A stretch of DNA of 64,000 nucleotides, from NCBI RefSeq assembly GCF_033807715.1, contig NC_084607.1, forward strand, positions 301,001-365,000. The letters run 5' to 3'. The stretch comes from Cololabis saira. Lineage: Eukaryota; Chordata; Actinopteri; Beloniformes; Belonidae. Of the stretch, positions 1 to 11,348 are shown in pieces. The notes under the pieces are model-generated. The model was not told the DNA's origin. It did not search any database and was given only the letters and a program-made list of their open reading frames with translations. Made by a program: the position numbers and the translations under genes. The first letter of the stretch is position 1, and the number at the start of each line of letters is the position of its first letter.

Positions 1-1290
1 ATTAACTTTACAGCTAATACGTTCAGAAATGTCATCCAGATGTTAATAAACTGAGAGAGTCTGACAGACAATAGTGGACAGACTGAATGTGTAGTCGTCC
101 AATATATGAGTTATAGAGCTCATTTACTAAATAACTTCTTACTGTGGCTGAAATCAGTCGAACCAACGTTGGCTTCCTTTGATTTCAACAAATACAAGTT
201 TACCAAATATGAAACTCTAAACATGGAAAAACATATTTTTCTGTGTTTTTAATAGTATTCCTCAATATGTCTGTTAAGATCATTTCATCCAGGTGACATC
301 AAGACATAAGGTGCAACAAATAATGTATTTTTATGGTTTTCAGTGTGTAAAACTAAATATAAATCCATGTGTGTTGAAGTTAGTAAACTGAAATAAAGCT
401 GCTGTCTAGACGATGAGTTTCCTTCATCAGCAACAAAACATCCAACAAGAACATCAGAAACTTTGTGTTAAACTATGTCGTCACTCAATCAACTTTTTCA
501 GAGAAAATGTTTGAAAAAACCTTTTTTATTTTAATTTTAGTTTTAATATTGTTGCTGGTTTTTCTATGTAATATATGCTGAGTCATGTTTGTTACACCCA
601 AATATGTAATTTAAATTCTGATTAAATGAAAAAAATTACAAACAAGTGGATTAAACTTGAATAATTCATGTATTAACAAATTGAAAACTACAATTAAAAT
701 AAATAAATTAAAACATTTTTTTAAAAGCAAATCCTTAAAATATATAAAAACTAAACAATACGAAGGTTTAATTACTTTAAATCTGGATTAAATCCGTTTT
801 TATTTCATTTTTTTAAATATTTTTCCTGGTTATTCTATGTAATTTGTGCTGCTTTCAAATATGTACAGATTGATGAAGAAATGTCCCCCTAAAAACATGG
901 AAATGTTTTTACATGTAAACCAAGTTCAAATTTTAACATCAAAACTCAACTTCATTAAACTTTTACCTGCATTTAATATTTACATAGAAAGACTGATATT
1001 TGAATTCAAAGTCTACCAAAGCAGTTTCTGCCATTAAAATCCACATTAAACCCTGGAGCATCAATTAGTTTCCATATTTTCACGAGTATTTGGTTCAGCA
1101 CAAACTCAGACTTCTCTAATAATACTGAAGAGAAATATACGCAGATTCTTGATCACATGTGTGAGATCAAAATGAACATCAGCCTTCATAAAGTCCATCA
1201 CCTTTCTAATTCTCATCTGTATGGAGCATTTATAATGATGAAGATGATGCTGAATTGTAATTTATTTTTTATTTTTTATTAAGCTTGCAG
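1..1290. other. AT-rich non-coding DNA, no gene seen
   Basis: This is AT-rich sequence without a convincing open frame or recognisable repeat family. The only longer frame (846-1037) is of low complexity and has no family resemblance. It probably belongs to an intron of the NLR-type gene whose LRR exon follows, which is an inference from position. Confidence 0.5.
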
Positions 1291-1298
1291 TACTGCAG

Positions 1299-1457
1299 GT
1301 TGTCTGGGATCAGCTGTTCTTCTCTGGTCTCAGCTCTGAAGTCCAACCCCTCCCATCTGAAACATCTGTACCTGAGCAGGAACGACCTGAAGGCTGCAGA
1401 TGTGAAGCAGCTTTCTGATCTGGTGGACAGTCCAGACTACAAGCTGCAGGATCTCAG
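1299..1457 (+). CDS. Leucine-rich-repeat exon of a fish NLR (NLRP/NLRC3-like) gene, partial
   Basis: The frame reads a ribonuclease-inhibitor type LRR pair: [20 protein letters not shown] followed by [20 protein letters not shown] and ending KLQDLR. This is the typical LRR exon of the expanded teleost FISNA-NACHT-LRR family of cytosolic innate immune sensors. The acceptor is a double AG; the second (AG at 1297-1298) leaves the reading phase used by these exons, and the donor GTCAGT follows at 1458. The exon is 159 nt, whereas the family exon is usually about 174 nt; the shortfall of five codons lies after LSG, where most copies have a few more residues before EISCSSL. The NACHT exon is not in the window. 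The identification of the family is strong; whether the gene is functional cannot be judged, and it may be a decaying copy. Confidence 0.8.
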
Positions 1458-1525
1458 GTCAGTGGAGGTTTGACTCGGTTCTGCTGCTTCCAGCAGTTTT
1501 CTACTAAAACCAGTTGGTATCAAAA

Positions 1526-1795
1526 TTCAATTCAATTCAATTCAATTTTATTTATATAGCGTCTAATACAACAGAGTTGTCTCTAGACGCTTTCCAGAGA
1601 CCCATACCCAGAACATGACCCCCGAGCAGTTATTACATAAACAATGGCAGGTAAAAACTCCCCTAGTGGGAGAAAAACCTTAAGCCAAACAGTGGCAAGG
1701 AAAAACTCCCCTTTAGGAGGGAAGAAACCTTGAGCAGGACCAGGCTCATAAGGGGGGACCCTCCTGCCGAGGGCCAGATAAATAAAGACCAGTGT
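1526..1795. repeat. Interspersed fish repeat (AATTCAATTTTATTTATATAG type)
   Basis: It begins with tandem AATTC and TTTATTTATATAGCGTC, passes through two similar AACTCCCCT blocks and ends with AAGGGGGGACCCTCCTGCCGA. A second copy is at about 25535-25760 and a short head fragment at 63127-63208. It has no coding capacity. The pattern is common in percomorph genomes. The family name is not assigned. Confidence 0.75.
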
Positions 1796-2052
1796 TTCCA
1801 GTAAAGCTGCAGCTTCTCAGCAGCTGCTTTCCTCATGAAGCTGGGAGAGGAGGATGGTGACAGGCTGCAGGATTGGACAGAAACACAGAGACAGCAGTCG
1901 GCCAAACAGAGGGTCCAGATGTTTGTTGTAGACCAGTGTTGTGCTGGTGTTCACGTGTCCAGAAATAAAGGAGTATTCCAGCTGACAGCCTTCCAGGATG
2001 TTCAGACACACAGCTGCTCCACTGCAGCTCTGAACTCTGAAGTCCTGGATGT
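1796..2052. other. Unassigned stretch between NLR exon and acceptor array
   Basis: An open plus frame from 1835 runs through here into the downstream array, but no domain is recognisable. Two AG sites follow pyrimidine-rich stretches. It may hold a divergent exon of the NLR-type gene, but this is not supported beyond openness of the frame. Confidence 0.3.
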
Positions 2053-2726
2053 GCTGATGGAGGGATCTCTGCAAACACTCCTTCATCTGCTCTCTTCTTT
2101 CTTCTTCCCTCTACAGCTGATGGAGGGATCTCTGCTAACACTCCTTTATCTGCTCTCTTCTCTATTCTTCCTCTACAGCTGATGGAGGGATCTCTGCTAA
2201 CACTCCTTTATTTGCTCTCTTCTTTCTTCTTCCTCTACAGCTGATGGAGGGATCTCTTCAAACACTCCTTTATCTGCTCTCTTCTTTCTTCTTCCTCTAC
2301 AGCTGATGGAGGGATCTCTGCTAACACTCCATTATCTGCTCTCTTCTTTCTTCTTCCTCTACAGCTGATGGGGGGGATCTCTGCAAACACTCCTTTATCT
2401 GCTCTCTTCTTTCTTCTACAGCTGATGGAGGGATCTCTTCAAACACTCCTTTATCTGCTCTCTTCTTTCTTCTTCCTCTACAGCTGATGGAGGGATCTCT
2501 GCTAACACTCCATTATCTGATCTCTTCTTTCTTCTTCCTCTACAGCTGATGGAGGGATCTCTTCAAACACTCCTTTATCTGCTCTCTTCTTTCTTCTTCC
2601 TCTACAGCTGATGGAGGGATATCTGCAAACACTCCTTTATCTGCTCTCTTCTTTCTTCTACAGCTGATGGAGGGATCTCTGCAAAAACTCCTTTATCTGC
2701 TCTCTTCTTTCTTCTTCCCTGTACAG
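2053..2726 (+). repeat. 62-bp minisatellite made of repeated splice-acceptor sequence
   Basis: About eleven units of roughly 62 bp (two are about 57 bp). Each has CTGATGGAGGGATCTCT, then a long pyrimidine run TCTTCTTTCTTCTTCCTC and TACAG. Unit starts are at 2117, 2179, 2241, 2303, 2365, 2422, 2484, 2546, 2608 and 2664. The last unit ends with GTACAG directly before the candidate terminal exon at 2727, so the unit looks like an amplified 3' splice site. Confidence 0.9.
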
Positions 2727-2828
2727 CTGGAGATTGTGAGAGTGTCCAGGACGGATGAGTTGTGTCCTGATCGTCCTCAGAGTGGAAGCAGCACCAGTTT
2801 GTGTGGACAGACTCTGAATGGACCGTGA
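2727..2828 (+). CDS. Candidate terminal exon of the NLR-type gene
   Basis: After a good acceptor (TTCTTCCCTGTACAG) a phase-0 frame of 33 codons starts LEIVRVSRTDELCPDRPQSG and runs to a TGA at 2826-2828. Composition (serine, arginine, glutamine) and position downstream of the LRR exon fit the short tail that ends many fish NLR genes, but there is no domain to confirm it. The preceding sequence is a tandem array of near-identical acceptors, so the true splice partner is uncertain. The alternative is that this is chance open sequence in a 3' region. The splice site and stop are seen; the gene assignment is inferred. Confidence 0.4.
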   Translation: MEIVRVSRTDELCPDRPQSGSSTSLCGQTLNGP

Positions 2829-3205
2829 TGAAGATGAAGATGAAGATGTACATAGTTTCAGCTCAGTTTGTTTCTGATTTCCCTGGTTTTACAAACTTCT
2901 CAGATATTCATGTATTTCAGTGGCAGCTGGTGTAGTTTTCTCCAGGGGGGTTTATACCAAACTCCTAAATAGACATATACCAAAAAGCAGGCAAATGATG
3001 TACTAAAGTATCACTTCTGTATTTGAATAAATAAAATCAACAATGGCAACATTATAATGACATGCAGTGTTTTTTTATTTGTACATAAATGTTGTAGTTT
3101 TTATGACAAGTTTCTTCTCCATAGAGAGCAGGGCCGATGCATTAAGACAATGCTGTGCCGTTATGTTCCTGAGGAAGGTCTTGATTCTCTTCAGAAGTCT
3201 CTCAG
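2829..3205. other. Non-coding, nothing recognised
   Basis: AT-rich DNA with a GATGAAGATGAAGATGAAG run at its start. If the exon before it is real this could be its 3' untranslated region; AATAAA-like signals are present near 3026. No repeat family or gene is recognised. Confidence 0.35.
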
Positions 3206-3210
3206 ATAAG

Positions 3211-3606
3211 AAGAGCCACAGTCTCTGAGAAGTTTCCTGAAGATTATTCCCCATGAAGAGCTGCTACAGAGCCACAGTCTCTGAGAAGTTTCCTGAAGAT
3301 TATTCTCCATCAAGAACTGCTACACAGCCACAGTCTCTGAGAAGTTTCCTGAAGATTATTCCCCATGAAGAGCTGCTACAGAGCCACAGTCTCTGAGAAG
3401 TTTCCTGGAGATTATTCACATGAAGAGCTGCTACAGAGCCACAGTCTCTGAGAAGTTTCCTGGAGATTATTCACATGAAGAGCTGCTACAGAGCCACAGT
3501 CTCTGAGAAGTTTCCTGAAGATTATTCCCCATGAAGAGCTGCTACAGAGCTACAGTCTCTGAGAAGTTTCCTGAAGATTATTCCCATGAAAAGCTGCTAC
3601 AGAACC
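3211..3606. repeat. 56-bp minisatellite, about 7 copies
   Basis: Units contain GCCACAGTCTCTGAGAAG, TTTCCTGAAGATTATTC and GAAGAGCTGCTACAG, with small indels between copies. No open coding frame is conserved across units. Confidence 0.9.
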
Positions 3607-3835
3607 ACAGCACTCATCGCTGCTGTCGGTGAGGGCCAGTTCAGTTTAATTCAATAAATCAGCTTTACAGTATGTTGGAGCCATATTTGGAAAGAGTGAT
3701 TATATAATTTAGATTTTGTAATATTTGATTCAACTGTATGGTAAGTAATACGCCGTTTTTAATATCAGTCCACAACGTGCTTGCTTAATTTGGATTTTTG
3801 ATTTGAAGATTTTATTTCGAACATGCATAAGAAAG

Positions 3836-3836
3836 C

Positions 3837-3918
<82 letters not shown>
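3836..3918. repeat. (TA)n microsatellite
   Basis: About 80 bp of nearly pure TA dinucleotide repeat. Confidence 0.97.
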
Positions 3919-3921
<3 letters not shown>

Positions 3922-4941
3922 CACATATTAATCACACATGTATTCACATATTTTTGCTGTTCTAAATTACCGTAAGGTATTTTTTTAATTGTTCTTAATA
4001 CTGTTAACTACAAATATGCTGCTTTAAGCCAATGTTTATTCAACTTTCCGCAAAAAAAAGCTTTTGACCTGAATGTAACATTCCTTCATAAATACAAACA
4101 CAATGTCGTCCCCAACTTTACACTTGTAAAGACTAACTTAAGATTCCTTGTTTTTTTAAGCAGCTCAGAGTAAAACAATGAACCACATGCATCACGAACA
4201 TTGTACAAGAAGTGCATTGGTCAGTTAAATTTTCCATGCAATTATTTCAGACGTCATATGGAGGAAATAAAAGGCTCAAGAAATATCCCCTTCTCCTCAG
4301 TGGGATCAAAACAGGGGGATACAAAACAAAAGCACAAACAAATAAAGTGCACATGTAACAGCAGGGAGTAACTCAACCTATAAAGTGCAGACCGTTTCCT
4401 CACCTGGATCCTCAGAGCTCAGCCATAAACTTATGGCTACAAATAAAGTTTGATTTGACTTGTCCTTTTTTGTTGCGTTGTCTGCTTTTTTTACCTTGTC
4501 TGCACATATTAATGGTTAATACCAGGCTGGTAAGAACCTAAGGCATATATATGTGCATTGTTAAAATAAAGTACGTATGATACTTTTTTTTTAATATGTC
4601 AAATATATTTATCTTATTAATATACATATATACATATACACGCATACATACGCATACACATACATGCATATATACATATGATAACCTGGATAAATCCAGT
4701 AACTGCTGTGGAAGTGCAACAAGGGAAAGACAATGTGACGGTTTGAAAGACTGCTGACTGGAGGGAAAGACTCCAACGGGGCTGTCTGTGGACTAGCGAT
4801 CCATGATGGCCCCGTCGCTTGATAAGTGCACAAAGGCCACCCCTGATTGCTACGAAAAACCTAAAGAGGAAAACACCCCTCGAGTGTGCAGGCCGTAGGT
4901 CGAGTCTGCGAGCATTCATGACCTACGGCCTGGATGCCTGA
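3919..4941. other. AT-rich DNA with fragments of a retroelement tail
   Basis: Mostly non-coding. A segment at about 4490-4580 (ACCTTGTCTGCACATATTAA onward) resembles 5080-5175, so two related element tails lie here. A TACATA-rich simple repeat is at 4620-4680. The stretch 4690-4940 leads into the DIRS-like fragment and is probably part of the same decayed element. Confidence 0.4.
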
Positions 4942-5067
4942 GCACCGTCCACTCGGCTGCAGTACGCCAACAGGTGGAAGTTGTTTTCCGACTGGTGTAG
5001 GGGTCGAAGTGAAGATCCGGTACATGGTTCCGTGCCTACTGTCCTTGAGTTCCTGCAGTCCCTTCTG
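4942..5067 (+). pseudogene. DIRS-like tyrosine-recombinase fragment
   Basis: One frame of 42 codons reads STRLQYANRWKLFSDWCRGR, then DPVHGSVPTVLEFLQSLL. This has the spacing and residues of the N-terminal core-binding (SAM-like) region of DIRS-1 type retrotransposon tyrosine recombinases: S-T-x-x-x-Y-x-x-x-W, F-x-x-W-C, DP, and a V-L-x-F-L-Q helix. The catalytic R-H-R-Y part is absent; the frame runs into poly-T and then a SINE-like tail. It is a short dead fragment. Matching is by recognition of the motif pattern. Confidence 0.6.
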
Positions 5068-5079
5068 TTTTTTTTTTTT

Positions 5080-5190
5080 TTTTACCTTGTCTGCACACAT
5101 ATTAAGGATTGATACCATGACGGTAGAAACCAAAGGTATAAGGTATAGCGTCTTTGAGTGCCCTGAAAAGCGCTATATAAATAAAATGTA
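5080..5190 (+). repeat. Retroposon 3' tail
   Basis: This tail contains GCGTCTTTGAGTGCCCTG and AAAGCGCTATATAAATAAAA, a 3' end shared by many fish SINE and LINE families, and runs into an (ATT)n tail. Confidence 0.6.
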
Positions 5191-5211
5191 TTATTATTAT
5201 TATTATTATTT

Positions 5212-5278
<67 letters not shown>
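5191..5278. repeat. (ATT)n / (AAT)n imperfect palindromic microsatellite
   Basis: (TTA)n changes to (AAT)n at about 5213, so the two arms can pair. Confidence 0.95.
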
Positions 5279-5279
<1 letters not shown>

Positions 5280-5524
5280 CATCTTTGTATAATATAATAT
5301 TGATAAATTATTAAGTTTTGTTGTCCTGCCAATCGAGGCCCAAATCCTCCATGGCAGGACCCTTCTACACCAAGAAAACCTACAGGTCATTACAGGTCAC
5401 TCTGTATAAAAGTGTCTGCTTAACGATTGTCATGTAATGTAAAACAGTTTTAATGATTTGTAATGATATAGACTGGTGTCTTACATTTCCGAGTCTTTAA
5501 CTTGTGTGTATGTCTGTAAATTTC

Positions 5525-6120
5525 TACACTGAAAAAATCAATCTAAGCGCATGTAAATATAACATATTTAAATCTGTGATACTAACAGTTAAAAATGAAG
5601 TTTGTTGCTTTACATGAAAACATCTGGTTTTGAACTTAATCTGCATTTGTTCAAAAAACAAGACATTGTGCATTTTTCCCTGAACCAGCAGTTTTTCTGT
5701 AATCCCAGTAATCTTTACATTTACACACAAACTACATATTTACTTTTCCTTTAACAGTTTTAATCTATTGGGCAGATTGACCAGCGTTTAGATGAATCAT
5801 GTTTTATTTGTTTAAGTAGAAACCACAGTAAAAAAATCTTGCTTGATCTACTTTAAAAAAATTAAGGCAACTTTTTCGCATGAGATTTTTATGTAGATCA
5901 AGAAAGACTAGTCTTTGTATAAACTACTTCATTTTTACTATGTACAAAATTCATTTGCAAGTAAAGTCAACTTAATTTTGATAAATAAAGTAAACTTAAC
6001 ACAATTAAGTTGACTGTACTTGCAAAATGTATTATTTACATACAAAAATCAAGTAGTTTATACAAAGACTAGTCTTTCCTGATCTACATAATAATCTCAT
6101 GCAAAAAGCACAATATTTGT
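5525..6120 (+). mobile_element. AT-rich non-autonomous element with internal inverted repeat (copy 1)
   Basis: Arms around 5870-5975 and 6000-6112 are inverted copies containing TAAAGTCAACTTAATT, TTGCAAGTA, AGACTAGTCTTT and CATGAGATT. The same sequence lies in reverse orientation at 40075-48985, where it is split by two insertions. No coding capacity was seen. A related end is near 6510-6580. The outer ends and superfamily are not determined. Confidence 0.7.
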
Positions 6121-6728
<608 letters not shown>

Positions 6729-6766
6729 ATGTGTGTGTGATACTGCATGACACTCTCAAGTTTCAG

Positions 6767-7200
6767 TCAGGGAGCCGAAGAAGCAGATGGACGGAGCAGA
6801 CGGGGCAGACGGATAAACATCAGGGTTACGCTGAGGGTCAGACTGTTTACTGGACTAACTGGGAACGAACCAGCAGGACTAACTGGGAACGAACCAGCAG
6901 GACTTACTGGGAACTAAACTCAACAACCAGGTAAGAACCATCACGGATTCACTTCAGACCAGCCGTGGTTGTGTTACGGTTAGGGTTAGGGTTAGGGTTA
7001 GGGTAAGGGTAAGGGTTAGGGTTAGGATTTGGGTTATTAGACTAATCCTACGCTGAGGGTCAGGCTGTTTACTGGATTAACCGGTTAGGGTTAGGGTTAG
7101 GGTGAGGGTTATTAACCGTACGCTGAGGGTCAGGCTGTTTACTGGACTAACTGGGAACTAACCACAACCACCAGGTAAGAACCATCACGTATTCACTTCA
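6767..7200 (+). repeat. Duplicated donor-like segment with telomere-like repeats between copies
   Basis: A block with CGCTGAGGGTCAG, CTGTTTACTGGA, AACTGGGAAC and CCAGGTAAGAACCATCAC occurs at 6828-6945 and again at 7051-7190. In both the sequence passes a strong donor-like CAG/GTAAGA (GT at 6931 and 7175). Between them lie (TTAGGG)n-like runs at 6974-7030 and 7084-7110. An open frame 6593-6934 crosses the first block, but no protein family is recognised. Confidence 0.6.
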
Positions 7201-7408
7201 GACCAGCCGTGGGTCTGAGAAACAGCTCGTATCAAGGTCATGTTTTCTTCTGTTGCACCTGTAACCCAGTGTTAAAATGTGGTGGTGCCACTGCACTACA
7301 AAAAAAGTGTGCGTTACCCCCTCTACTACATTCACCAGCTCCATAACCCACACGGCCCCTCCATCACCGCTCCAACCAACACAATGGAGAGCTAAGCCCA
7401 GGGAGCAT

Positions 7409-7460
7409 ATGAACTATGAACTATGAACTATGAACTATGAACTATGAACTATGAACTATG
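7409..7460. repeat. 7-bp repeat (CTATGAA)n
   Basis: Seven or so perfect units of CTATGAA in a non-coding setting. Confidence 0.95.
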
Positions 7461-7725
7461 GCCAATGACTGACTGAGTCACTTTGGGCTTTTGATTTTTT
7501 CTCAACTGTTGCTGTTTATTTTATTTTGGTTTATTTAATAATAATATCGTTTCAAGCATATTTACAGTGTCTGAGGTTCTTTATGTTCAATGTAATTCCT
7601 TCTCATAACCACCTACTTCTGAAAGAAGTCAAACTACCTATTCCCATATGGTATATGTTACATAATTGTGGCGAGCCAGCCAGGAGAAGGTTATTGATTA
7701 ACTTATAGATACGCTCCACTTAAAG

Positions 7726-8114
7726 ATGGAAGTATTTGAACATTTCAAAATTCCAAATGCAGTGTTGGTAAATGGAGTGGAGGAAATTGATTATGATGAG
7801 GTTGTGGATTTTCTGAAACAATATGGTCTCATTAATAGGACTAAAATTATCAAGACAACTCAATCACAATTTAATATATGGTTGTTGAATATGCCTCAGG
7901 ATCTGCAATGCTATCTCTAGAGATATTGCCACATACATATATCACAACTGACGAAGAAAACACGTTCATCATTCAAAACTTGTCCGAATTGTACACAAAA
8001 AGAGTGGGAGGTACAAAGACCAAATCCTACTTGGATGATTTAAAAACTTTGGCTCAAGGAAGCGGAAAGGACTATAATGAAGTTCTCAAGGACATGATGT
8101 CCCAAATTGGTTAA
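7726..8114 (+). pseudogene. Gag-like (PNMA-type) retroelement gene fragment, frameshifted
   Basis: Two overlapping frames make the N-terminal region of a gag-like protein of the paraneoplastic-antigen (PNMA)-like type that is common in fish genomes. The first frame (7726-7920) carries KIPNAVLVNGV and DEVVDFLKQYG; the second (7878-8114) carries VVEYASGSAM, SLSELYTKRVGG-like residues (seen as LSELYTKRVGGTKTKSYLDD) and KDYNEVLKDMMSQIG. The frame changes near 7878, so the copy is broken there, and it stops soon after the conserved SQIG segment; no capsid, zinc knuckle or pol follows. The family assignment rests on the order of these motifs. It is a dead or at least truncated retroelement gene. 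Confidence 0.6.
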
Positions 8115-8835
8115 TCCATTTCTTCCTGATTTGTGAAGCTGCTTCAAAACAACTCGAACCGTTTTCATCAACAAAAAATTTATATAAATGAGCAGCACAT
8201 TCATCTCTGAACTCAGGTTTCAGTTGAGGATTAAACATAGATTTGTGACGTCATGTTTTATTTCTGTATTAGTCAAAATGTAAAAATCATAAACTAGACA
8301 GTTTTTTTGACTTCATGACGGTAACATGTTTGAATGTGTGCGTGTTCTGATTTCAGCTCATCAGACTTTCTACTCAGTAAAACAGTTTATCTTCGCTGAA
8401 ACTTTTACTATTGTTAAAGTTTTCACATTCACAGTTGGTTTTGGTTTATTTATCTATTTAACCCCCTAGCAGAGCCGTTTCTGTGGACATCCAGACCACA
8501 GTTGTATTTACACCTGCAACCACCAGGAGGAGCTAAACTACAAGCTTGGCTGCTGCATCAGTGCAGGAACAACATGAGTGTCTTCATTTGATGCAATGTG
8601 AACATTTAAGGTCTTAACCGTGAGGAAATTATACTTTAGATACAAAAACAAATACTTTACAAGTTTATGATATGAAATACAGGAATTATCATTCATTTAC
8701 ACAAGTTCTCCCCATTGAGACACAGGGTCTAAAGAGAACTGTTTTACGTAATAATAACAATCCGGTGTAGATGATAGATAGATAATCTGAAATATAAGCT
8801 TTATACTGAAATCTGACTTTATTTAGAAACTCTGG
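8115..8835. other. Non-coding, nothing recognised
   Basis: AT-rich single-copy-looking DNA. No gene, repeat array or recognisable element end was seen. Confidence 0.4.
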
Positions 8836-8837
8836 TT

Positions 8838-9405
8838 TATTTTATTTTTTTTAAACATTGTTTTTTATGGATTTTTCTAATTTTGCAAACATCACTTCAC
8901 AATACAAAAACCAAACTGCCACACTGGAAAAGAAAAGTCCTGTTGGGAGTTGCTTTCCTTCTTGGTCATTTGTTAGTTCTCTGTTTCATCCTCTGTATCT
9001 AATAATCCTTCAACCGTCTTTGTCGCTGTTCCAGGTCTTGAAAAATTTCCATTTCAGCCATTTGTCCTCCAGCTGCGTCTCTTGCATGCGTCTTAAACGA
9101 TCTGTACATTTTTCCATTATATACATTTCCTGTATTATCTCCATCCATTGTTCCAGATTCGGAGACTCCACTCTACCCCATTTCCTTGTGATAGCTTTTT
9201 ATCCCACTATTAACAATATTTTTACCAGGTATCTATCCCCTACATGCACATTTCCCTCTGTAGAATTACACAAATATAGAACCTGGCAGCACACAGGGAT
9301 CTTATATCTTAACAGCTCTCCCAGAGTTTTATGTACCATCTTCAGAAACAGTTGTACATTATCAAATTTCCAGAATACATGAGCCTGATCTGGGCTTGCT
9401 GTTAA
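8838..9405 (-). pseudogene. L1-like LINE, 3' end of ORF2 (degenerate)
   Basis: Read on the minus strand, the frame around 9200-9040 gives KAITRKWGR, NLEQWMEIIQEMYIMEK and a downstream QLEDKWLKWK. These are the residues seen at the C-terminus of L1-type ORF2 in fish; a better preserved relative is at 32968-33375 (KAITRNWLK, RQWRDIVEEI). The upstream part (VHKTLGELL and FDNVQLF) matches the region before it. Stops and frameshifts interrupt the frame, and the reverse transcriptase core is missing, as expected for a 5'-truncated insertion. The plus-strand open frame here is a shadow. Confidence 0.6.
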
Positions 9406-9487
9406 CTATCGTTATCCCTGAACGCTATCGTTATCCTTACTGCTTCCTGCTCCGCTACTCCCTCCAGTAGGGAAGATTCATATTCAT

Positions 9488-10085
9488 ATTTTTAGGGCCC
9501 AAGCACTTACCGTGCAAGGGCCCTATTGTATCTGTAGGAATTGTTCCTGTTCTCGTTGTTTTTATTTTTCAGACGAAATGAGGGCCTTTTTCCCCCTAAA
9601 CGTGCCCCAAAAGTCACGAAATTCTGCACCAAGCCAGGCCTGGTGAAAAATTAGATATTTAATGGTTTGCATTAATGGGCGTGGCCTAACGGCTCAACAG
9701 CGCCCCCTAGAAAACTTTGTACCTCAAGCCCCACAATACGGTTTGACGTACATGCACGAAAATCGCTACACACCTGTATCATGTCACAACTTAAAGAAAA
9801 GTCTCTTGGCGCCATGGCCCAAACCCAAGAGGCAGTCGGACATTTTGAAGATTTTGAATTAATCATGTAATTTAGTGCAATTTATGCTATTCCTTCGGCA
9901 GTTAATACGGCCCGAACCGTAACGTGCACCCAGGTGTGTTATACATCAAAATGTGTGTCTCCATCCTCTGACGATGTGCATTACTTTTCTCAGTCAAAAG
10001 CGTTACCGTGGCGACGATAGATGCCAAAAAGCGCGCCCCCCCTTCATGTGATTGGTCCATATTTGATAGTTCCTACTTTCTACCG
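9488..10085. repeat. Interspersed fish repeat (AGGGCCC-AAGCAC type)
   Basis: It starts with TTTTTAGGGCCCAAGCAC and contains AAAAGTCTCTTGGCGCCATG and TTAATACGGCCCGAACCG. This family is abundant in teleosts. A fragment of the same inner part is at 16200-16333. Probably a non-autonomous DNA transposon; the superfamily is not assigned. Confidence 0.65.
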
Positions 10086-10420
10086 TAACTTTTTAATGGT
10101 TTGATGTAAAGAGTCGTGGGTGGTTTCATCCGCTAAATATCCAGGCCTGAAGAATCTCCATCAAGTCATACAAGCTTCCAGTGCAGCCTGAACCTGCACA
10201 AGTGGTGGAGGACCGTTCATCGCTGCTTGCATCTTTAATTTCCAATTGGTCTTTTTCCCAGAGCGGGTGTGAATTTCAGTTATATGTCTAGATGCCTCAG
10301 ATACTCTTATCTGGAGTTCTAGTTGTCTTCCTATCCTATCCCCGTGTTCATGGTAGTTAGGGTTAGGGTTAGGGTTAGGTTATGTTTGGAACGTTGTATT
10401 CATTTCGTAGTTTCAGATGT
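10086..10420. other. Non-coding, with a short telomere-like run
   Basis: Contains GGTTAGGGTTAGGGTTAGG at about 10358-10378 and otherwise no recognisable feature. Confidence 0.4.
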
Positions 10421-10701
10421 GGAGAGAAGATTGAATACAGTTTCTAGACTCGTCCTCTTCGTAAGCAGGCCAGGAGTAAGAGACTCATATTTATCCACTT
10501 CAATGAGCTGAATTTTTTTGTGGAGCCTCATGATGCTTAATTTGTTCTTTTTGCATATTCTATTTTGTTAAAAGGTGGGCAAGATAAGCTTTATGCTTCA
10601 AGCCCAGACCTTTTTGGTAAAAATAATCACAATGTTGACAAAAGAAAAACCTGTGTGATCTTGTTTGTTGATTTTTATGCTTGTGATTGACCGAAATAAA
10701 T

Positions 10702-10752
<51 letters not shown>

Positions 10753-10754
10753 TT
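10421..10754 (+). mobile_element. LINE 3' end with (CTAA)n tail
   Basis: A 3' untranslated-like stretch with AAGATAAGCTTTATGCTTC and GACCGAAATAAATA is followed by about 14 CTAA units (10698-10753). A tandem short-repeat tail after AAATAAATA is characteristic of CR1/L2/Jockey-group LINE insertions. The coding part is nearly absent. Confidence 0.5.
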
Positions 10755-11101
10755 TAGGGCTTCCCATAATATGCTTTTCGATATGTCTGGGGTGTCGTTC
10801 GTCTGCATATAAAAACTATTTGGGAATAAAGTGACCCATTATCCATACGCCATATTTAAGGAGAATGTTTACAGGGAAAATTTAAATGTAGCTTTAGTGG
10901 GGCGGATAAAACAATGACCTCATAATCTACATATTTCACTGACCTAAAGTTGTTTTGAGTCTAAAAAGAAATATTTGATCCTGGAAAAGGGCTTGTGCGG
11001 CTGGGAGAAAGGAATATGTTCATTGGTTCTGGTTAGTTATGTCCTTATGAGTCACGGGCAGAAAACCCGACTGAAAAACATCAAAGCGGCTCGTCAGAGT
11101 T
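10755..11101. other. Non-coding, nothing recognised
   Basis: No gene or known repeat was identified. Confidence 0.35.
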
Positions 11102-11348
11102 AAGAAGGTATTTAATTGTTGGCAACTTGTCCAGATCGGTCCATCTTCAAGTTCTGGGGAAACACCTGCCAACAGGGAAGAGTTCACTATGTCAGGTTTC
11201 AAGTTTCAAAGCTTTATTGTCAGATATATGTTCGACATCCAGCACATGAAATCACACTCCTCTCTGACGCTCGGTGAGAAATATCTGGATAAGATCAGAT
11301 GCCACGCCGGGTTAAAATGTCTTTCCTAACCCTGATTTTACAGCGTGG
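11102..11348 (+). repeat. 247-bp direct repeat, left copy
   Basis: Starts AAGAAGGTATTTAATTG and ends CCTGATTTTACAGCGTGG. The right copy at 13655-13901 is about 97% identical by eye (around eight differences). The copies directly border the L1-like insertion on each side. Confidence 0.85.

Noticed and set aside
8858..9382. 174-residue plus-strand protein
   Set aside because: It is the antisense of an L1-like ORF2 end, which explains the sequence better.
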